Assembly (NCBI GenBank): GCA_016931695.1
Contig: JAFGEI010000126.1
Span: 1-44,950 of the forward strand
Length of the DNA: 44,950 nucleotides
Direction of reading: 5' to 3'
Origin: Anaerolineae bacterium
Lineage (GTDB): Bacteria > Chloroflexota > Anaerolineae > B4-G1 > DUEL01
The notes beneath the pieces are model-generated. The model made no database searches. It had not been told where the DNA came from and was given only the letters and a program-made list of their open reading frames with translations. The position numbers and the translations under genes are program-made. Within the stretch, counting starts at the first letter, position 1, and each line of letters starts with the position of its first letter. Below, one piece after another: positions 15,974 to 23,777 of this stretch.

Positions 15974-18034
15974 ATGAACCAGGTAACCCTGATAATCGAT
16001 GGGCAAGAGGTAACTGTTCCCGAGACCGCCACCATTCTGGAGGCGGCGAAAAAGATGGGAATCGAGATTCCCACCCTCTGCTGGCACCCGGACTTGGAGC
16101 CGTTCAACTCCTGCCTGCTCTGCGTGGTCGAGGTAGAGGGGATCGACCGGCTGGTGCTCTCCTGCGGGATGCAGGTGCGCGAAGGCATGGTCGTCACCAC
16201 CGACAACCCACGCATCCGCGAGAACCGGCGCACGGCCCTGGAGTTGCTGCTCTCGGAGCACTGCGGCGACTGCTTCGGCGCCTGCCGCCTGGCCTGCCCG
16301 GCCCACATCGACATCCCCGCTTTCATCGCCCACATCGCCCAGCACGACTATGCCGAGGCGCTGCGCATCATCAAGGAAGACGTGCCCTTCCCCGTAGCGC
16401 TGGGCTGCGTCTGCCCTGCGCCCTGCGAGGACGAGTGCCGCCGCGAGCGTCTCGACGAGCCAACGGCGATCTGTGCACTCAAGCGCTTTGCCGGCGAGCG
16501 CGACCTCGAGAGCGCTCAACCTTACCTGCCCCCCGTCGACCCAGACACGGGGAAGCGCGTCGCCATCGTCGGCGCGGGGCCGGCCGGCCTGTCGGCAGCC
16601 TACTACCTGCGCCGCCGCGGCCACGCGGTGACGGTCTATGAGAAGCACGACAAGGGCGGTGGCATGCTGCGCTGGGGCATTCCCGCCTACCGCTTGCCCC
16701 ACGACAAGCTGGATGCCGAGATCAAGACGATCACCGACCTGGGCGTCGACGTCCGCTACAACACCCGGCTTGGCAAGGACGTGACCCTGTCTGGGCTGCA
16801 CGAAGAATACGACGCCGTATTTCTGGCCATCGGCGCGCAAAAGTCGTCGTCGATGAACATCCCCGGTGCCGACAACCCCAACGTCTGGGGCGGCATCGAA
16901 CTGCTCGATCCGATCTCCAAAGGTCAGCCGGTGCAGATTGGCCAGCGCGTCCTGGTCGTCGGCGGCGGCAACACGGCGGTCGATGTGGCCCGCTCGGTGC
17001 GGCGGCTGGGTTCCGAACCGACGATCATTTACCGGCGCTCGCGCCAGGAGATGCCTGCCCTGCCGGCCGAGATCAAGGCGGCGGAGGAAGAGGGCACCCA
17101 CATCCACGTCCTGGCCAATCCAACGGCGATCGAAGAGGTGGAAGGCGGGTTGCGCGTGACCGCGATCCGCATGGAGTTGGGCGAACCGGACGCCAGCGGG
17201 CGGCGGCGGCCCGTCCCCATCGCGGGCTCCGAGTTCACCATCGACTGTGACACGGTGGTGTTAGCGATCGGCCAGGTCGTCGACCCCACTTGCCTGGAAG
17301 GCGTTGGCATCGAGGTCAGCCGCTGGGGCACAATCGTGGTCGACCAGGATACACTACAGACGTCGGTAGCGGACATCTTTTCCGGCGGCGACAGCGTCAC
17401 CGGCGCCGACATTGCCGTGCGCGCCGTGGCCGCGGGCCGCCGGGCAGCCATATCGATCCACAGCTACCTGATGTACGGCGAGGCAGTGGGCGAACGCGAT
17501 ATCTGGAGCGCGACGATGGGGGCGATGGAGGAGGTTCCTGCGGCCCGCTTCGAGCGCTTTGAAAAAGTCACCCGCACCGAGATGCCTGAACTGGCGATGG
17601 AGCAGCGCGTCTGCACCTTTGACGAGGTCGAGCTCGGCTTTACCGAGGCCATGGCCCTGTGTGAAGCCGGTCGCTGCCTGGAGTGCAGCTGCAACGCCAT
17701 CGACAGCTGCCGGCTGCGCGAGTACGCCCTCGACTATGGCGCCCTCCCCGACCGGTTCCACGGCAAGAAGCGGCCCTACATGATCGACGACTCACATCCC
17801 AAGCTCATCTACGAGCCGGGCAAGTGCATCCTCTGCGGGCTGTGCGTGCGCATGTGCCGCGACGTCAAGGGCCTGAACGTCTTTACCTTTGTCAACCGCG
17901 GCTTTTCGGCAATGGTGCTGCCCTACTTTGGGCTGCCGCTGGGCGAGACGGTTTGCGACGGCTGCCTCAAGTGCGTCGAGGTCTGCCCCACCGGGGCGCT
18001 CATGGCGCGGGAAGGCGCGGCCGTCGAAAGCTAG
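15974..18034 (+). CDS. Fused [2Fe-2S] / GltD-like flavoprotein / 2[4Fe-4S] oxidoreductase
   Basis: This 686-residue protein is a fusion. Residues 1-90 are a NuoG-type [2Fe-2S] domain (Cys36, Cys47, Cys50, Cys64). Residues 97-190 are the GltD/NfnB N-terminal cluster domain (CGDCFGACRLACPAHIDIP). An FAD site VAIVGAGPAGLSAAYYL starts near 195 and an NAD(P) site VLVVGGGNTAVDVARSVRRLG near 325. The C-terminus (617-670) is a two-cluster ferredoxin (CILCGLCVRMC, CDGCLKCVEVCPTGAL). It resembles the NADPH-binding large subunit of NfnAB with extra clusters. With the two upstream subunits it could form a flavin-based transhydrogenase or electron-bifurcating complex; this is inference. It lies 11 nt after the NuoF-like gene and is followed by a strong terminator. 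Confidence 0.88.
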   Translation: MNQVTLIIDGQEVTVPETATILEAAKKMGIEIPTLCWHPDLEPFNSCLLCVVEVEGIDRLVLSCGMQVREGMVVTTDNPRIRENRRTALELLLSEHCGDCFGACRLACPAHIDIPAFIAHIAQHDYAEALRIIKEDVPFPVALGCVCPAPCEDECRRERLDEPTAICALKRFAGERDLESAQPYLPPVDPDTGKRVAIVGAGPAGLSAAYYLRRRGHAVTVYEKHDKGGGMLRWGIPAYRLPHDKLDAEIKTITDLGVDVRYNTRLGKDVTLSGLHEEYDAVFLAIGAQKSSSMNIPGADNPNVWGGIELLDPISKGQPVQIGQRVLVVGGGNTAVDVARSVRRLGSEPTIIYRRSRQEMPALPAEIKAAEEEGTHIHVLANPTAIEEVEGGLRVTAIRMELGEPDASGRRRPVPIAGSEFTIDCDTVVLAIGQVVDPTCLEGVGIEVSRWGTIVVDQDTLQTSVADIFSGGDSVTGADIAVRAVAAGRRAAISIHSYLMYGEAVGERDIWSATMGAMEEVPAARFERFEKVTRTEMPELAMEQRVCTFDEVELGFTEAMALCEAGRCLECSCNAIDSCRLREYALDYGALPDRFHGKKRPYMIDDSHPKLIYEPGKCILCGLCVRMCRDVKGLNVFTFVNRGFSAMVLPYFGLPLGETVCDGCLKCVEVCPTGALMAREGAAVES

Positions 18035-18052
18035 GCGCCAGGACACACAGCC

Positions 18053-18085
18053 AAGAGGCCCGGAGCATCCCCCCGGGCCTCTTTT
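18053..18085 (+). terminator. Rho-independent terminator of the NuoEF-like operon
   Basis: A perfect 11-bp stem, AAGAGGCCCGG (18053-18063) with CCGGGCCTCTT (18073-18083), loop 9 nt, runs into TTTT (18082-18085). Confidence 0.88.
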
Positions 18086-18128
18086 GCTGCTACTTGCGGG
18101 AAAGTAGGGGCAGGTCTCAGCCCCGCCC

Positions 18129-20900
18129 CTACAACGAATCGTCCCGGAAAATCGCCGGCAGATAGATGTACTGCAACGGCAGTTCGACCGTCACGCCCAA
18201 GGCATCCGTCACGACGACGTCCGTGCAGTTGGTGACGCTGACGACGACGGTGTACAGGCCGGGGTCCGGCCAGCTGTAGACGGCGGTCGGATTGGTCGAG
18301 CCATTGCTCCACAAAAAGTCGATCGGCGGCGTCGCGTCGCCCGGCGCCAGGGTGAGGGAATAAACACCCGGCGCGCCCGGCTCCAACTGGGTCGGCCCGT
18401 GGATCGTGGCCGTCACCAGCCCGACGCAGGTCACCGTCACCGCCAGGCTGTCGGTGACGACGGCGGCGCCGCCGCAGTTGGACGCGGTGACGAGGACGGC
18501 ATAGACGCCGGGGGCCGCCCAACTGTAGGTCGCCGACGTGCCGGTCATGCCGTTGCTCCACACGATGTCGACCGGCTCGGTGGCGGTGAGCGGTTCCAAG
18601 GTCACGGAGAAGGTCCCGCTCTCGCCGGGCATCAATTCGGTGGGACCGTGAATCGTCGCCGTGGTCAGCTCGCCGCAGGTCACTTCTACGTCGTAGGTGG
18701 CGGTGACGATGGCGCTGCCGTAGCAGTTGGTGGCCGTGACCCCGACGCGGTAAAAGCCGGGCAGGGTCCAGGTGTAGACGGCGCTGGCGCCGGTCGCCCC
18801 GTTGCTCCACAGGACGTCGATCGGTTCCGTCGCCCCCTCCGGCTCTACCGTCACCGTGAACAGGCCCCCTTCGCCAAGCGGCAGCGTCGGCGGCCCGGCG
18901 ATGGTCGCGGTGGTCACGTCGACGCACGACGGCCCGCAGCCCAGCCAATCGACGAGAAAGGCGCCCATCAGCGCAGCGCGGTCGTTGAGGTTGGGCAGCC
19001 ACTCGAAGGGCCAGCCCAGGTAGAGTGTTTTGAACGTATCGCTGACGTAGCGGGTCGAGTTGGGCATGCTGGACGCCGAGTAGAGCAGTGGTTCGTACCC
19101 GCCTGGCCGGACGTGGACCTCGTCATCATAGGGGCCCTGTTCGGCGCCGGTGGGCCAATAAGCGTCCCACTGATCGGGGCGCTCCAGCACGTAGGGACCC
19201 AGCCCGCCAAAGAGGGGATCGGCGGCGTTGCCCAGCGTGCCGGTCAGTACGACGTCCTCGACCACGTGGTCAACCCAAAAGTAGTCGGACATGATCGCGC
19301 TGCCGGGGTAGGCCCGTTCCTGCTCCTGGCTGGACATGAACAGGTTGCCGCCATCGTCCAGGTAGGCCATCAACTCTGGCCCCTCCGTGGTGGGCGAGAT
19401 GGGGTCCTGCCAGTCGTAGCCGGTGAACCAGATGACGGCGTCGTAGGGGGCCATATCCGCCGCCGTCGGCGCGCCCATCGAATCCGTGTCCCAGAGGTTG
19501 TAGGGGTACCCCAGCGCTTCCAGGGTGGAAGTATAGTAGGGCCGCCCGCCGCCGTGGGTGCTGCCATAGTCCATGTCGTCGTCCACGACGAGGATGCTGC
19601 ACTCGGGCAGGGAGAGGGGAAAGAACTCGGTCGGCGCGTAGGGGGGATCGCAGCCATTGTCCCACCGCCCGCCAAAGACCCACATGCCCGGCAGGCCGTC
19701 GCTGGGATCGGGGCTGTAGAGGGGGACGTAGACGCCGGCGTGGTTGACGCGGTCCTCGTTCAGGTCGGGAAAATCCAGGTTCCAGGCATCGGTCGCGACG
19801 TCGTATTCCATCACCTCCAGGCCGGTATCGGGCCAATCGCCGCCGCCGACGACGTACAGCTTGCCCTCCCACGGCATATTGCCCTGCAGCGTATCCGCCC
19901 CAAAGCCGAACCCCCGCCCTTCGGCGGTGGGGATGGGTAGGGGCGAGAGGGCCTGCCAGCCCGCGCCGACGTCGGCGGTGTCGAGCACTTCGACGACGTC
20001 GGTCGGCACCAGGTCCCCACCCACATAGCCCGAAATCCCGCCCATGGCATAGATTTTGCCGTCGTAGAGCGCGGTCTGGATGTAGGAGCGGCCCACGCTC
20101 AGGCTGACCCCCAGGTCCGTCCAGCGGGAACCGGAAGGCTGGCGGGGGTCGAAAGCCCATGTTTCGGCAGAAAAGTAGGGCGGCGTCGTGCTCTCCCATC
20201 CGCCAAAGACATAGATGACGTCGTTCAGCGTGGCGGTGCCCATTCCGCCAACGGTATAACCGGCAACGGTCACCGGCCAATCGTCCTGCGACGGCAGGGA
20301 TTCGATAAAGTAGGACTCGGGGTAGAAACGTTGGACCATGCCCAGGTTGCCGCCGCCGCTGCCGCCATCCTTGTCGTACCCGCCGACGACATAGACCGCT
20401 GGTCCGCGCCCGGTGCCATCGTCGAGCACCAGGTCGGCGTTATAGTTGGAGACGTCCTCGATCATATTGACCTGCGTGTCGGTATAGACGCCGCTGACGG
20501 GGTCGAACACCCAGATGCGGGGATTCTCGGAAGGAGCGCTGATGCGCCCGCCCATGAAATAGACCTTGTTGGCCCACGGTTCCCCCTCCGGCCCGGGCAC
20601 AAAGACGCCGTCAAAGCGCTGGTATTGAAAGCCGGAAGGAGGACCGTACTGCCAGCCCCATTGCTGGGGCAGGCCCCATTGCTGGGGCAGGCCCCATTGC
20701 TGGGGCAGGCCCCATTGCTGGGGCACAATCGGATCCGGCGCCAGCGGCTGCCCTGGCTGGTGGATAGGGTGGAGGAAATGGGTCTCGGGCCCCTTGCCTG
20801 GCGCGCCGGGGGCTGCATCCTGGGCCACCGTCGGCGTCGCAACGGTGCCGAGTACCATTGCCGCGAGGACGCAGGCAGAAAGTAAAACAGATCGGTTCAT
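18129..20900 (-). CDS. Large secreted kelch-repeat / PKD-domain protein
   Basis: The 923-residue product begins with a Sec signal peptide (cleavage near VAQDA, 25-29). A Pro/Gln/Trp-rich segment with LPQQWG repeated four times (about 59-82) follows, then kelch-type beta-propeller repeats (about 85-415; KVYFMGGRIS, AVYVVGGYDKDG, VIYVFGGWEST, KIYAMGGISG, KLYVVGGG, MWVFGGRWDN). A segment starting CSILVVDDDMDYGS (about 432-650) resembles glutamine-amidotransferase-like domains of secreted proteins. Three PKD-like beta domains (about 658-905) each contain WSNG and Y-W-PG-Y/V-V-TNC. The extreme C-terminus QYIYLPAIFRDDSL resembles ends common on exported Chloroflexota proteins. The role is unknown; surface binding or a structural function is likely. 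The start has TAAGGAGAAG upstream. Confidence 0.85.
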   Translation of the reverse strand: MNRSVLLSACVLAAMVLGTVATPTVAQDAAPGAPGKGPETHFLHPIHQPGQPLAPDPIVPQQWGLPQQWGLPQQWGLPQQWGWQYGPPSGFQYQRFDGVFVPGPEGEPWANKVYFMGGRISAPSENPRIWVFDPVSGVYTDTQVNMIEDVSNYNADLVLDDGTGRGPAVYVVGGYDKDGGSGGGNLGMVQRFYPESYFIESLPSQDDWPVTVAGYTVGGMGTATLNDVIYVFGGWESTTPPYFSAETWAFDPRQPSGSRWTDLGVSLSVGRSYIQTALYDGKIYAMGGISGYVGGDLVPTDVVEVLDTADVGAGWQALSPLPIPTAEGRGFGFGADTLQGNMPWEGKLYVVGGGDWPDTGLEVMEYDVATDAWNLDFPDLNEDRVNHAGVYVPLYSPDPSDGLPGMWVFGGRWDNGCDPPYAPTEFFPLSLPECSILVVDDDMDYGSTHGGGRPYYTSTLEALGYPYNLWDTDSMGAPTAADMAPYDAVIWFTGYDWQDPISPTTEGPELMAYLDDGGNLFMSSQEQERAYPGSAIMSDYFWVDHVVEDVVLTGTLGNAADPLFGGLGPYVLERPDQWDAYWPTGAEQGPYDDEVHVRPGGYEPLLYSASSMPNSTRYVSDTFKTLYLGWPFEWLPNLNDRAALMGAFLVDWLGCGPSCVDVTTATIAGPPTLPLGEGGLFTVTVEPEGATEPIDVLWSNGATGASAVYTWTLPGFYRVGVTATNCYGSAIVTATYDVEVTCGELTTATIHGPTELMPGESGTFSVTLEPLTATEPVDIVWSNGMTGTSATYSWAAPGVYAVLVTASNCGGAAVVTDSLAVTVTCVGLVTATIHGPTQLEPGAPGVYSLTLAPGDATPPIDFLWSNGSTNPTAVYSWPDPGLYTVVVSVTNCTDVVVTDALGVTVELPLQYIYLPAIFRDDSL
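20655..20726 (-). repeat. Four tandem 18-bp coding repeats
   Basis: The 18-bp unit GCCCCATTGCTGGGGCAG occurs four times in a row (20655, 20673, 20691, 20709), with one end base changed in the last copy. Each copy encodes one LPQQWG hexapeptide and is itself a near-perfect palindrome (GCCCC...GGGGC). The near identity of the copies at third codon positions suggests recent expansion. Confidence 0.9.
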
Positions 20901-20954
20901 CTTGTGCTTCTCCTTAATAAATATCTGACGATTTGGGGTGGCTGCTCAGCCCCC

Positions 20955-21725
20955 CTATTCTTTGCGCCCGGCGTACACGCCATAGCCCATGTCCCTCATC
21001 ATGTCTTTGGGCAGCGAGCCGGTCACGTCTTGCATAAACTCTCGCGCCGTTCGATCTCGGTAAAGCGTGACCAACGTCCTGAGCAGCACTTGCATGATAC
21101 CCCGACAACCGTAGCGTTCGAATCGCCCCCTGCTCTCCTGGGGGATATTGACTCGCTGGGCATTTCCGGTCACGTCCTCGAGCCCCACCTGTTGCAGCAG
21201 CTCAATCCACTCCCCTGCCTGCAGCGCGTCGGCATAGACGACTCGCCGGTAGTATTCCACCGCCTCCGGCGCTGGCGGACCGAGCCACGTCATCTCTGTG
21301 ATCCCGACGTACCCCCCACGCCGGGTCACTCGCGCACATTCGCCGATTACCTCCCGCTTGTCATCAAAAAAGACAAGGACCGATTCCGCGATGACGGCAT
21401 CGAAAAGACCCGCCGCAAACGGCAGGTTGCGCACGTCGGCGACCGCAAATTTGACGCGATTCTGCACCCCGGCCGCCGTTGTCCTGGCGCGCGCCTGCGC
21501 GATCATCGCTTCCAGCAGGTCCACGCCGACCACCCGGCAGTCAATCGCCCTGGCCAGGTAGTGCGGCGTGGCGCCCACCCCACAACCGACGTCCAGCACG
21601 TACTGCCCGCTGCGGATGCGGCACAACTCGATCAATTGCCGGGTGGCCTGCATGCTTCCCAGGTGCTTGGTCAGACCAAGACTGGCCAGAAACTCGAAAT
21701 ATCCAACCGCTTTTTCGGACAACAT
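20955..21725 (-). CDS. SAM-dependent methyltransferase (class I)
   Basis: This 256-residue protein has a Rossmann methyltransferase core: motif I VLDVGCGVGATPHYLA (near 43-58), VVGVDLLEAMI, the acidic motif KFAVADVRNLPF and the post-motif AVIAESVLVFF. It resembles small-molecule methyltransferases of the ubiquinone/menaquinone/sterol type, but the substrate cannot be read from sequence. The ATG at 21725 is used because GGAGAAGGG lies just upstream; the longer open frame to 21821 includes no convincing start. A promoter with an extended -10 lies about 50 nt upstream. The secreted kelch gene is 54 nt downstream on the same strand. Confidence 0.88.
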   Translation of the reverse strand: MLSEKAVGYFEFLASLGLTKHLGSMQATRQLIELCRIRSGQYVLDVGCGVGATPHYLARAIDCRVVGVDLLEAMIAQARARTTAAGVQNRVKFAVADVRNLPFAAGLFDAVIAESVLVFFDDKREVIGECARVTRRGGYVGITEMTWLGPPAPEAVEYYRRVVYADALQAGEWIELLQQVGLEDVTGNAQRVNIPQESRGRFERYGCRGIMQVLLRTLVTLYRDRTAREFMQDVTGSLPKDMMRDMGYGVYAGRKE

Positions 21726-21783
21726 TCCCTTCTCCTGTTTGCGCAGCGCCGGGCAAGCGCAAGGACTGGCCGGCAGTGCACAA

Positions 21784-21792
21784 ATTATACCA
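21784..21792 (-). promoter_or_regulatory. Extended -10 promoter of the methyltransferase gene
   Basis: On the minus strand TGG-TATAAT occupies 21784-21792, a TGn extended -10 with perfect hexamer. No good -35 is seen. The leader would be about 50 nt. Confidence 0.6.
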
Positions 21793-21839
21793 CAAAAGGT
21801 GACGGGCGACTGCCCGGCCAATCGTGCTGGATTTGGTAC

Positions 21840-21932
21840 CTGAGCAGTTACTGGATTTGAACTTTAATCTGGCACAAACCAGGGCCGCCGGAGCTTTTGG
21901 GAAGGTACATCGCAAGGATGGCTGAGCAGTTG
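21840..21932. repeat. Copies of the intergenic TGAGCAGTT motif
   Basis: The gap 21726-22019 contains CTGAGCAGTTAC at 21840-21851 and GCTGAGCAGTTG at 21921-21932, in the same orientation. The same 12-mer occurs as an inverted pair at 42200-42286, and a related GCTGAGCAGC (minus strand) occurs near 20941. No gene is visible in this gap. Confidence 0.55.
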
Positions 21933-21948
21933 CCTTTTCCACGACCTT

Positions 21949-21979
21949 GGGTGGGCCGGAGTTGCACTCCGGCCCACCC
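21949..21979 (-). terminator. Strong hairpin downstream of the kinase gene
   Basis: GGGTGGGCCGGAG (21949-21961) pairs perfectly with CTCCGGCCCACCC (21967-21979), a 13-bp stem with a 5-nt loop. On the minus strand it lies about 40 nt past the kinase stop and is followed by a short T-poor stretch, so termination may need Rho. Confidence 0.55.
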
Positions 21980-21995
21980 GTTGGACGTGGCCGAG

Positions 21996-22022
21996 TAGGG
22001 GCGACCCGGCCGGTCGCCCCTA
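21996..22022. other. Perfect inverted repeat overlapping the kinase stop codon
   Basis: TAGGGGCGACC (21996-22006) and GGTCGCCCCTA (22012-22022) are exact inverted repeats separated by 5 bp. The outermost bases include the TAG stop codon of the kinase gene (22020-22022). The element may stabilise the mRNA 3' end together with the next hairpin. Confidence 0.75.
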
Positions 22023-23345
22023 GAAACGAATCTCGCCCTCGACCTGGCCAAAGTTGATCCGCAGCCCCACGGCCATGCGCGCGCTGCGCCCCGGCTCGAC
22101 GTCGCGGATCGTGCCGTCATCGGCGGTGATGACCCATTTCTCGTCAGAGAGGTTCTTTAACCCCCAAATGTCGGGCTCCGTGGGATGCCGGTTCACTTCG
22201 GCCACCGGCTGGGAAAAGTCGTACAGCCGCTGGCTGTCGACGTGGTGCGGAAAGAGCTGGCTGTCGTGGTTGAGCATCACGACGCTCGAACCGATGCGGA
22301 TGCGCGGCGGCATAACGATCGTTTTCTGGCAAGCCCAGCAGGCGCCCGGCTGGCCGCCTGTTGCCTTGAGCAGCTCGACGTCGTAAAAGTTTTCCGCCCC
22401 ACAGCTGGTACAGTAGAGGATGGAATCACGAAGCTGGACCATGGCCGCCCGCCATTCGCTTTCGCGCACGTCGCGCTGCTCGGGATAGTCGCGCAGGCCG
22501 TCGGTAAACGCCTTGGTAAAGAGCGCGCGCAGGAACTGGGGATAGACCGGCCAGAAGGCGATGGCGTTGTCGTGGTAGCCCGGCACGGGGCGGTTGGAAT
22601 CGTCGTCGGGGTCAAAGATAAAGACCGGTTCGGTGCCATAGAGCCGGGTCATTGCCGGGAGGTCGAGGCAGTGAATCTCGAGCTCTTTGCGGCCTTCCAG
22701 GGGGTGGTGGACCATAAAGATGTAGAACAGGAGGACGGAGAGGGAAAAGAGGTCGGTTTCGGTGCTGGGCAGGGCCTCGCCGCGCACGACCTCGGGGGCC
22801 ATGAAGCGCGGGGTTCCCAGCACGCCCGCCTTGCCCTGCCCGTCCACGGTGACGTTGTCGTTGTCGCAGATGAGCACCTCGCCGCTGTCGGGGTCGAAAA
22901 AGGCGTTGCCGAAGGAAATGTCCCGGTAGCAGAGACCCTGGGCGTGCAGTTGGAGGTAGCTGTGGGCGAGTTCCAGCCCGGCGGTCGCCAGGGCGCGGAA
23001 GGATGGCTCGATGCGCCGTTTCATCAAGTCGACAATGCCCTTGAAGCGCGGCTCCCGCAGCGGCATGATGTAACCGAACCCCGGCACGCCGGCGGCAAAA
23101 GTCAACTCTTCCGGCCACAGGAACTTGGCGGTGGGCGGCCCTTTTTTCACCAATATCTCGAGCGCCTCTCGCTGCTCGGGCGTCGCCGTGGCAGGGAAAT
23201 ACCACTTGAGCGCCACGGCCTTGCCCCCCAGCTCCGCCTGGTAGACCTCCCCCTGCCCCCCGCCGCCGAGGAAGCGGACCACCCGGCACGGCGCGCCCGT
23301 CGTTTCCGTCTGCACGATTTGTCCGATCTTGAGAATTTGGTTCAT
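22020..23345 (-). CDS. Hanks-type Ser/Thr protein kinase with zinc ribbon, TerY-P triad type
   Basis: This 441-residue kinase has a glycine loop GGGGQGEVY (27-35), Lys47 (VALKW), a catalytic loop YRDISFGN (140-147; Tyr replaces the His of HRD), the metal Asp161 in DND (usual DFG) and MAPE (182-185). After the kinase domain (ending near 300) comes a zinc ribbon (CTSCGAEN...CWACQK) and a C-terminal beta-rich module. The ATG at 23345 has GGGGAGAAG upstream. It is the last gene in the signalling cluster. Together with the PP2C and TerY-like genes upstream it forms the kinase-phosphatase-vWA set described for Ter-linked stress systems. There is no transmembrane segment, so it acts in the cytoplasm. 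Confidence 0.9.
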   Translation of the reverse strand: MNQILKIGQIVQTETTGAPCRVVRFLGGGGQGEVYQAELGGKAVALKWYFPATATPEQREALEILVKKGPPTAKFLWPEELTFAAGVPGFGYIMPLREPRFKGIVDLMKRRIEPSFRALATAGLELAHSYLQLHAQGLCYRDISFGNAFFDPDSGEVLICDNDNVTVDGQGKAGVLGTPRFMAPEVVRGEALPSTETDLFSLSVLLFYIFMVHHPLEGRKELEIHCLDLPAMTRLYGTEPVFIFDPDDDSNRPVPGYHDNAIAFWPVYPQFLRALFTKAFTDGLRDYPEQRDVRESEWRAAMVQLRDSILYCTSCGAENFYDVELLKATGGQPGACWACQKTIVMPPRIRIGSSVVMLNHDSQLFPHHVDSQRLYDFSQPVAEVNRHPTEPDIWGLKNLSDEKWVITADDGTIRDVEPGRSARMAVGLRINFGQVEGEIRF

Positions 23346-23440
23346 CACACTTCTCCCCGTGTACGACACAGTTCAGCTGCCGATCCGCCCAACCCTGGCA
23401 AGTGCAGCCCACAGAACCTCCACCGCTCGTTCTCCGGCAG

Positions 23441-23737
23441 CTACATTCCTCTTATCTCTTCTTCGACTTCTTCTGCTCCCTCCGCGTAAAACTCTTCTTC
23501 CTCGGGGTCGAGTTCGTACAGGAGCCGGAGAAACTCGCCGGCGTGAACGCGCTCTTCATCGGCAATGTCCGTCAGGACGTCGATAGCCAGCTGGTTGTCC
23601 GTCGATTCGGCCAGCTGCATGTAGAGCTGAATGGCTTCGTACTCGGCGGCGATCATGAACCGAATCGCTCGGATCAGTTCCTCGTGGGTGATCTTTTCTT
23701 TTGCCAATCCTGAGAAAGGCGATCCAAATTCTGGCAT
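23441..23737 (-). CDS. Small ferritin-like protein (encapsulated-ferritin-like family)
   Basis: This 98-residue helical protein begins MPEFGSPFSGLAKEKITHEELIRA and has carboxylate/His metal ligands spaced as in ferritin-like proteins: AAEYEAIQLY (Glu near 32 and 35) and DIADEERVHAGEFL (Glu61, Glu62, His65). The N-terminal MPEFG(N/S)PFS and overall size resemble the short ferritin-like proteins packaged in encapsulin shells of thermophiles. No encapsulin gene is in the window, and the C-terminus (EEEIRGM) does not show an obvious cargo peptide. ATG 23737 has AAGGAGGAAAATAA upstream. It lies between the WD40 and kinase genes, which makes iron or redox handling a possible output of the signalling cluster. 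Confidence 0.8.
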   Translation of the reverse strand: MPEFGSPFSGLAKEKITHEELIRAIRFMIAAEYEAIQLYMQLAESTDNQLAIDVLTDIADEERVHAGEFLRLLYELDPEEEEFYAEGAEEVEEEIRGM

Positions 23738-23777
23738 TTTATTTTCCTCCTTAGCATAGTAGATGGCATTTGCTTAC

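Noticed and set aside
13696-18034. Bifurcating [FeFe] hydrogenase operon
   Set aside because: NuoE- and NuoF-like subunits are present, but the third gene lacks any H-cluster motif and is a GltD-like flavoprotein instead.
20655-20726. Short palindromic tandem repeats as a CRISPR array
   Set aside because: The units are contiguous with no spacers, lie in frame inside a coding sequence, and encode LPQQWG repeats.
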